DNA from: Albidovulum sp.
GTDB lineage: Bacteria; Pseudomonadota; Alphaproteobacteria; Rhodobacterales; Rhodobacteraceae
Assembly (NCBI GenBank): GCA_030837825.1
Contig: JAUQYB010000070.1
Coordinates: 1 to 9,816, forward strand
Direction: 5' to 3'
DNA: 9,816 bases
Below, piece after piece: positions 6,793 to 9,816 of this stretch. The notes beneath the pieces were generated by a model, which worked only from the letters and a program-made list of their open reading frames with translations, had not been told where the DNA came from and made no database searches. The position numbers and the translations under genes were made by a program. Each line of letters starts with the position of its first letter. Position 1 is the stretch's first letter.

Positions 6793-7404
6793 TCACAGCA
6801 ACCTGTAGTCCTTGGCGCGCTGGATCGCCTCGGCCGTCGTCCGTGCGAGCAGTTTCTGCCGCGCCGACAGGAGGCGCGCCTTGAGCGCGCTTTCGGAAAT
6901 GTTCAGCTTGTTCGCCGCCGCCGCGTGCCGGTCCCCCGCCGCGATCAGCCGCAGCGCCTCGATCTGGGCGGTCGTCAGGCTTTCGGGGGGCTCGGTGATG
7001 TCGTGCAGGCGCCGCACCAGATGGGCGATCTTCTCGATTTCCTCGTCAAGGAAATCGCGGTCGGAGCGGGCAAAACTCGAGATCGTCCGTGACCTGACGG
7101 GGCCGCAGGAAACGGTCAGCCCGAAGGTGAGCCCGAATTTCTTGGCCTCGGCGAAAAGTCCGAACGGATCGGGAATGCCGATGTCAGCCCAGCGGCTCGC
7201 GCCCTCCTTGCTGAAGCCCCAGGCGATCGTCGGATCGCGGAGCGCATAGGCCTTCTCGGTATAGTTGTCGAGCCAGTCCTGATTGTAGTTCGAGAACTGC
7301 ATCAGCGGCGAGGCATAGCGGATGTGCAATCCGATGAAATAGCCGGCCGGCGCCATCAGCGCCAGGCTGTGCAGGATAGGATCAAGTGTCGGCATTCCAG
7401 ACAT
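6793..7404 (-). CDS. LuxR-family autoinducer-responsive regulator (GtaR-like)
   Basis: Quorum-sensing transcription factor expected to bind the lactone made by the adjacent LuxI. The 203-residue product has an N-terminal ligand-binding domain (about 10-130) with the invariant residues Trp44, Tyr48, Asp57, Pro58, Trp72 and Gly95 (TraR 57, 61, 70, 71, 85, 113) in YNQDWLDNYTEKAYALRDP and FGLTFGLTV. The C-terminal helix-turn-helix (about 143-186, LTTAQIEALRLIAAG onward) keeps the conserved Leu151 and Gly157 but has Gln147 where the family has an invariant Glu (TraR Glu178). Start ATG 7404 follows AAGGA almost directly; ATG 7395 (MPTLDP) is the alternative. In Rhodobacter capsulatus GtaR represses gtaI without ligand, and similar behaviour here is inferred. 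A dyad and a promoter candidate overlap its start. Confidence 0.93.
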   Translation of the reverse strand: MSGMPTLDPILHSLALMAPAGYFIGLHIRYASPLMQFSNYNQDWLDNYTEKAYALRDPTIAWGFSKEGASRWADIGIPDPFGLFAEAKKFGLTFGLTVSCGPVRSRTISSFARSDRDFLDEEIEKIAHLVRRLHDITEPPESLTTAQIEALRLIAAGDRHAAAANKLNISESALKARLLSARQKLLARTTAEAIQRAKDYRLL

Positions 7405-7420
7405 GTCCTTTTAGACAAGT
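7401..7420 (-). promoter_or_regulatory. 20-base dyad over the luxR start (candidate operator)
   Basis: Imperfect inverted repeat ACATGTC (7401-7407), six bases, GACAAGT (7414-7420); six of seven positions are symmetric. It has the length of a lux box but not the classical sequence. It covers the candidate luxR -10 element and the start codon, so a bound regulator would block luxR transcription. The CTTGTC half on the minus strand also occurs in the loop of the inverted repeat before luxI (6769-6787). Role inferred. Confidence 0.35.
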
Positions 7421-7438
7421 TGCTTTCAGACCGGTCAA
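7410..7438 (-). promoter_or_regulatory. Candidate luxR promoter
   Basis: On the minus strand TTGACC (7438-7433) and TCTAAA (7415-7410) are separated by exactly 17 bases; five of six and four of six positions match the sigma-70 consensus. Transcription would begin around 7403-7404, at the first luxR ATG itself. The message would then be leaderless or use ATG 7395. It sits in a low-GC stretch (50% over 7381-7560). Confidence 0.45.
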
Positions 7439-7447
7439 CCGTAAATT
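7420..7447 (+). promoter_or_regulatory. Candidate divergent promoter facing away from luxR
   Basis: TTGCTT (7420-7425), 16 bases, TAAATT (7442-7447), with four of six -10 positions matching consensus. The -35 of the luxR promoter falls inside this spacer, so the two promoters would occlude each other. Expected start near 7454, about 30 bases before the candidate small ORF at 7485. Low-GC sequence raises the chance of accidental matches. Confidence 0.3.
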
Positions 7448-7484
7448 GTGCGCCATAGTCCGCTTCGTTGTGAGGGTTACCATT

Positions 7485-7667
7485 TTGCTTACGATCAATC
7501 CCGGCCTGTTTGCCAGCCTCATGAGGCTTCCCGATTCTGTCCGGACCGATCTTCTCGAATTTCTCGGCGCAACCCCTGTCGCGGATGCGCAGCTTGCCGA
7601 AATGATTCAAAGTGTTGCCGAGAAAGCGCTGGGCGAACGGCGGCAGGCGCGCGTCGGCGCCAACTGA
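7485..7667 (+). CDS. Possible small protein divergent from luxR (unrecognised)
   Basis: Candidate 60-residue protein, the only plus-strand frame here that may be real. I do not recognise a family. It reads MLTINPGLFASLMRLPDSVR at the start if initiated at TTG 7485, with GAGGG (7472-7476) 8 bases upstream; GTG 7470 (65 residues) and ATG 7521 (48 residues) are alternatives without Shine-Dalgarno. Two amphipathic-looking helices are likely (about 13-27 and 34-54, rich in Leu, Glu, Ala, Arg). Counting the 44 codons from 7533 to 7664, GC is 80%, 45% and 61% at positions 1, 2 and 3. The low second position is protein-like, but the third is far below what is usual in high-GC genomes. A promoter candidate lies upstream and the rplQ terminator hairpin 50 bases downstream. 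It may instead be untranslated RNA or spacer. Confidence 0.33.
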   Translation: MLTINPGLFASLMRLPDSVRTDLLEFLGATPVADAQLAEMIQSVAEKALGERRQARVGAN

Positions 7668-7717
7668 CCTTTCCCGACCTACCGCGGGCCCCACTGGCCG
7701 GGCCGGGCCGAAAGACA

Positions 7718-7743
7718 AGCCCCGCCGATCGCTCGGCGGGGCT
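7718..7743 (-). terminator. Intrinsic terminator after rplQ
   Basis: Perfect 11-base stem AGCCCCGCCGA (7718-7728) / TCGGCGGGGCT (7733-7743) with loop TCGC, starting 31 bases after the rplQ stop. On the minus strand the stem is followed by TTGTCTTTC, a weak U-tract. It would end the ribosomal alpha operon before luxR and may also serve transcripts arriving from the plus strand. Confidence 0.8.
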
Positions 7744-7774
7744 GTCCAATTGCGGTGGGCGCGGGCGCAGACAG

Positions 7775-8194
7775 TTACGCCTCGGCCGCTTCTTCCGCCG
7801 CAAGGCGGGCCTTGTCGGCAGCGCCCTTGGCGTCGGGATCGCGATCGACGAATTCGATGATCGCCATCGGCGCCATGTCACCGTAGCGGAAGCCGGCCTT
7901 CAGGACGCGCACATAGCCGCCCTGACGCTCTTTGTAGCGGGGGGCGAGCACGTCGAAGAGACGCGCCACATGCATGTCCTGCTTGAGCTGCGCGGCCGCG
8001 AGACGGCGGGCATGCAGGTCGCCGCGCTTGGCCAGCGTGATCAGTTTCTCGATGATCGGACGCAGTTCCTTCGCCTTGGGAAGGGTGGTCTTGATCTGTT
8101 CGTGTTCGATGAGCGACCCGGCCATGTTGGCAAAAAGCGCCTTGCGGTGCTCATGGGTGCGGTTCAGGCGGCGGTAGCCGCGGGCGTGACGCAT
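7775..8194 (-). CDS. rplQ: 50S ribosomal protein L17
   Basis: Structural protein of the large ribosomal subunit. The 139-residue product opens [20 protein letters not shown], near-universal for L17, and contains [27 protein letters not shown]-type sequence (about 20-46) and [15 protein letters not shown] (about 92-106). The C-terminal tail (about 122-139) is rich in alanine and acidic residues, making it somewhat longer than the 127-residue E. coli protein. Start ATG 8194-8192 has AGGAGA 6 bases upstream. It is the last gene of the alpha operon, 140 bases after rpoA, and is followed by a strong terminator hairpin. Confidence 0.97.
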   Translation of the reverse strand: MRHARGYRRLNRTHEHRKALFANMAGSLIEHEQIKTTLPKAKELRPIIEKLITLAKRGDLHARRLAAAQLKQDMHVARLFDVLAPRYKERQGGYVRVLKAGFRYGDMAPMAIIEFVDRDPDAKGAADKARLAAEEAAEA

Positions 8195-8298
8195 GATGAT
8201 CTCCTAACGTCTTTTTGCTTTGTCCGGCGGGCGTGGTCCTCGCACCGCTCTCCTTGGGGCTCATGGCCCGGGTCTTCCCCGCCATCCGCGGGCATTTC

Positions 8299-8325
8299 CG
8301 GGGGCCGTCTAGGCGACAGCCCCCG
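8299..8325 (-). promoter_or_regulatory. Intercistronic hairpin between rpoA and rplQ
   Basis: Stem CGGGGGC (8299-8305) / GCCCCCG (8319-8325), then a C-A mismatch and an inner GTC/GAC pair around a 5-base loop. It begins 9 bases after the rpoA stop. No U-run follows on the minus strand, so complete termination is unlikely. An mRNA processing, stabilising or attenuation role is inferred. The remaining spacer (8195-8298) shows only the rplQ ribosome-binding site. Confidence 0.55.
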
Positions 8326-8334
8326 AAGAGTCTA

Positions 8335-9351
8335 TCAGAACTGGTCCTCGAACCGTTTCGCCAGATCCTCGATGTTCTCCGGCGGCCAGTCCTCGACTTC
8401 CATGCCGAGATGCAGGCCCATGCCGGAAAGCACCTCCTTGATCTCGTTCAGCGACTTGCGGCCGAAGTTCGGGGTGCGCAGCATCTCGGCTTCGGTCTTC
8501 TGGATCAGGTCGCCGATATAGACGATGTTGTCGTTCTTCAGGCAGTTGGCGGACCGCACCGACAGCTCCAGCTCGTCGACCTTCTTGAGCAGCAGCGGAT
8601 TGAACTCCAGCCCCTCCTCGGCCTCGCCCTTGCCGGCCGATTCCGGCTCTTCGAAGTTCACGAAGATACCGAGCTGGTCCTGGAGGATGCGGGCGGCATA
8701 GGCCACCGCATCGTCCGGCGTCAGCGAGCCGTCGGTCTCGATCTTCATCGTCAGCTTGTCGTAGTCGAGCACCTGGCCCTCGCGGGTGGGCTGGACCTCG
8801 TAGCTGACCTTCTTGACCGGCGAATAGATCGCGTCGATCGGGATCAGGCCGATCGGCGCGTCCTCGGGCCGGTTGCGGTCGGCGGCGACATAGCCCTTGC
8901 CGGTGTCGACGGTCAGTTCCATGAACAGGTCCGCGCCCTCGTCGAGGTGGCAGACCACGTGATCCTTGTTCAGGACCTCGATGCCGTTCGATTCCGAAAT
9001 GTCGCCCGCGGTGACGACGCCGGGACCCTTGGCCGAGATCGAGAGCCGCTTCGGCCCCTCGACTTCCATCTTCAGGCTGAGGCCCTTGAGGTTGAGCACG
9101 ATGTCGGTCACGTCCTCGCGCACGCCCGCGACCGAGGAAAACTCGTGCAGCACGTTGTCGATCTGCACGCTGGTGATGGCGGCGCCCTGCAACGACGACA
9201 TCAGCACCCGGCGCAGTGCGTTGCCAAGCGTCAGGCCGAAGCCCCGCTCCAGCGGTTCGGCGACGAGCGTCGCCTGACGCTGCGGGTCGTTGCCCGGCTT
9301 GACCTCAAGCTGCTGCGGCTTGATCAGCTCGGCCCAATTCTTGTGGATCAT
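8335..9351 (-). CDS. rpoA: RNA polymerase alpha subunit
   Basis: Alpha subunit of RNA polymerase, which nucleates core assembly through its N-terminal domain and contacts UP elements and activators through its C-terminal domain. With start ATG 9351 ([20 protein letters not shown]) the product has 338 residues. The N-terminal domain carries [20 protein letters not shown] (about 38-57), the assembly helix. An acidic linker (about 228-248) leads to the C-terminal domain with [17 protein letters not shown] and [16 protein letters not shown], the DNA-binding helix-hairpin-helix region. An upstream ATG at 9366 is possible, but the stretch between them holds GGAGG exactly 8 bases before ATG 9351, so the shorter start is preferred. 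It follows rpsK and precedes rplQ, the conserved alpha operon order. Confidence 0.97.
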   Translation of the reverse strand: MIHKNWAELIKPQQLEVKPGNDPQRQATLVAEPLERGFGLTLGNALRRVLMSSLQGAAITSVQIDNVLHEFSSVAGVREDVTDIVLNLKGLSLKMEVEGPKRLSISAKGPGVVTAGDISESNGIEVLNKDHVVCHLDEGADLFMELTVDTGKGYVAADRNRPEDAPIGLIPIDAIYSPVKKVSYEVQPTREGQVLDYDKLTMKIETDGSLTPDDAVAYAARILQDQLGIFVNFEEPESAGKGEAEEGLEFNPLLLKKVDELELSVRSANCLKNDNIVYIGDLIQKTEAEMLRTPNFGRKSLNEIKEVLSGMGLHLGMEVEDWPPENIEDLAKRFEDQF

Positions 9352-9419
9352 GCGTTCTGCCTCCATACCTGCTCCCGGCCCATGTCCGAAGTCCGGGAAC
9401 GCCCGAGGAAAATGCGAAG

Positions 9420-9456
9420 GCCACCCGGGCCATGCCTCGCGACAGGCCCGGGTGGC
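9420..9456 (-). promoter_or_regulatory. Strong hairpin between rpsK and rpoA
   Basis: Perfect 12-base inverted repeat GCCACCCGGGCC (9420-9431) / GGCCCGGGTGGC (9445-9456) around a 13-base loop, beginning 11 bases after the rpsK stop. No U-run follows. A weaker pair, TCCCGG (9373-9378) / CCGGGA (9393-9398), lies nearer rpoA. Likely roles are RNA processing, 3'-end protection of rpsK mRNA, or partial attenuation setting rpoA level. These are inferred. Confidence 0.6.
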
Positions 9457-9467
9457 GGAATGCTGTA

Positions 9468-9816
9468 TCAGACGCGGCGGCGCTTCGGCGGGCGGCAGCC
9501 GTTGTGGGCGATCGGCGTCACGTCACGGATCGAGGTGATGTTGAAGCCGACGGACGCCAACGCGCGGAGTGCTGATTCACGCCCCGAACCGGGGCCCTGC
9601 ACCTCGACCTCCAGCGTCTTCACGCCGTGTTCCTGGGCCTTGCGGCCGGCATCCTCGGCGGCCATCTGGGCGGCATAGGGCGTCGACTTGCGCGAGCCCT
9701 TGAAGCCCATCGTGCCGGCCGAGGACCAGGCGATCGCGTTGCCCTGGACGTCGGAGATCAGGATCTTGGTGTTGTTGAACGAGGAGTTCACATGCGCCAC
9801 ACCGGCGGCGATGTTC
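9468..9816 (-). CDS. rpsK: 30S ribosomal protein S11, N-terminus outside window
   Basis: Structural protein of the small-subunit platform that contacts mRNA and 16S rRNA near the E site. The C-terminal 115 residues are visible, beginning [20 protein letters not shown] at the right edge; about 15 residues are missing compared with the usual 129-130. Conserved S11 blocks are [36 protein letters not shown] and the basic tail [15 protein letters not shown] at 9800 is internal, not the start. It precedes rpoA in the standard rpsK-rpoA-rplQ order, with a strong hairpin in the 116-base spacer. Confidence 0.97.
   Translation of the reverse strand, partial: NIAAGVAHVNSSFNNTKILISDVQGNAIAWSSAGTMGFKGSRKSTPYAAQMAAEDAGRKAQEHGVKTLEVEVQGPGSGRESALRALASVGFNITSIRDVTPIAHNGCRPPKRRRV

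Noticed and set aside
7356..7718. Minus-strand 120-codon frame over the rplQ-luxR gap
   Set aside because: It runs through the terminator stem, the luxR promoter and into luxR in a different frame, and its translation has no protein-like pattern.
1..9816. Mobile element, CRISPR array, tRNA or attachment site
   Set aside because: No transposase or integrase product, no regularly spaced direct repeats, no tRNA cloverleaf and no terminal repeats were seen on either strand.

Overview
The window looks like chromosomal DNA from a high-GC alphaproteobacterium of the order Rhodobacterales. The support is a bztA/aapJ-type amino acid binding protein followed by its permease, an ATP12-type F1-ATPase chaperone, a gtaR/gtaI-like (luxR then luxI) quorum-sensing pair, and an rpsK-rpoA-rplQ ribosomal segment with alphaproteobacterial sequence features. 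I cannot assign a genus. All confidently called genes lie on the minus strand, so transcription runs from right to left.

From the right edge: the end of the alpha ribosomal operon (rpsK, cut by the window; rpoA; rplQ) stops at a strong hairpin with a weak U-tract (7718-7743). A 370-base gap of unusually low GC follows (90 of 180 bases, 50%, over 7381-7560). It holds the luxR promoter region and a possible small gene on the plus strand. Next come luxR and luxI, 61 bases apart with a perfect inverted repeat between them. Then come rarA, crcB, an RluC/RluD-type pseudouridine synthase, a HAD phosphatase and an ATP12 chaperone. The last four are linked by three identical 4-base ATGA stop/start overlaps, so they are almost certainly one operon. 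I see no convincing terminator between luxI and rarA, so some quorum-sensing transcription may read into this housekeeping operon. The left 1.75 kb holds bztA with a hairpin-rich leader, a hairpin-rich spacer, and the first 154 codons of bztB, which leaves the window.

In function the window joins translation and transcription machinery, acyl-homoserine-lactone signalling, replication-fork maintenance (RarA), fluoride export (CrcB), 23S rRNA modification, ATP synthase assembly, and uptake of acidic amino acids and their amides. No mobile element, CRISPR array, tRNA or rRNA was seen. The genes are known families. The least explained part is the luxR control region: overlapping divergent promoter candidates, a 20-base dyad over the luxR start, a candidate 60-residue divergent ORF, and a perfect 19-base inverted repeat before luxI.
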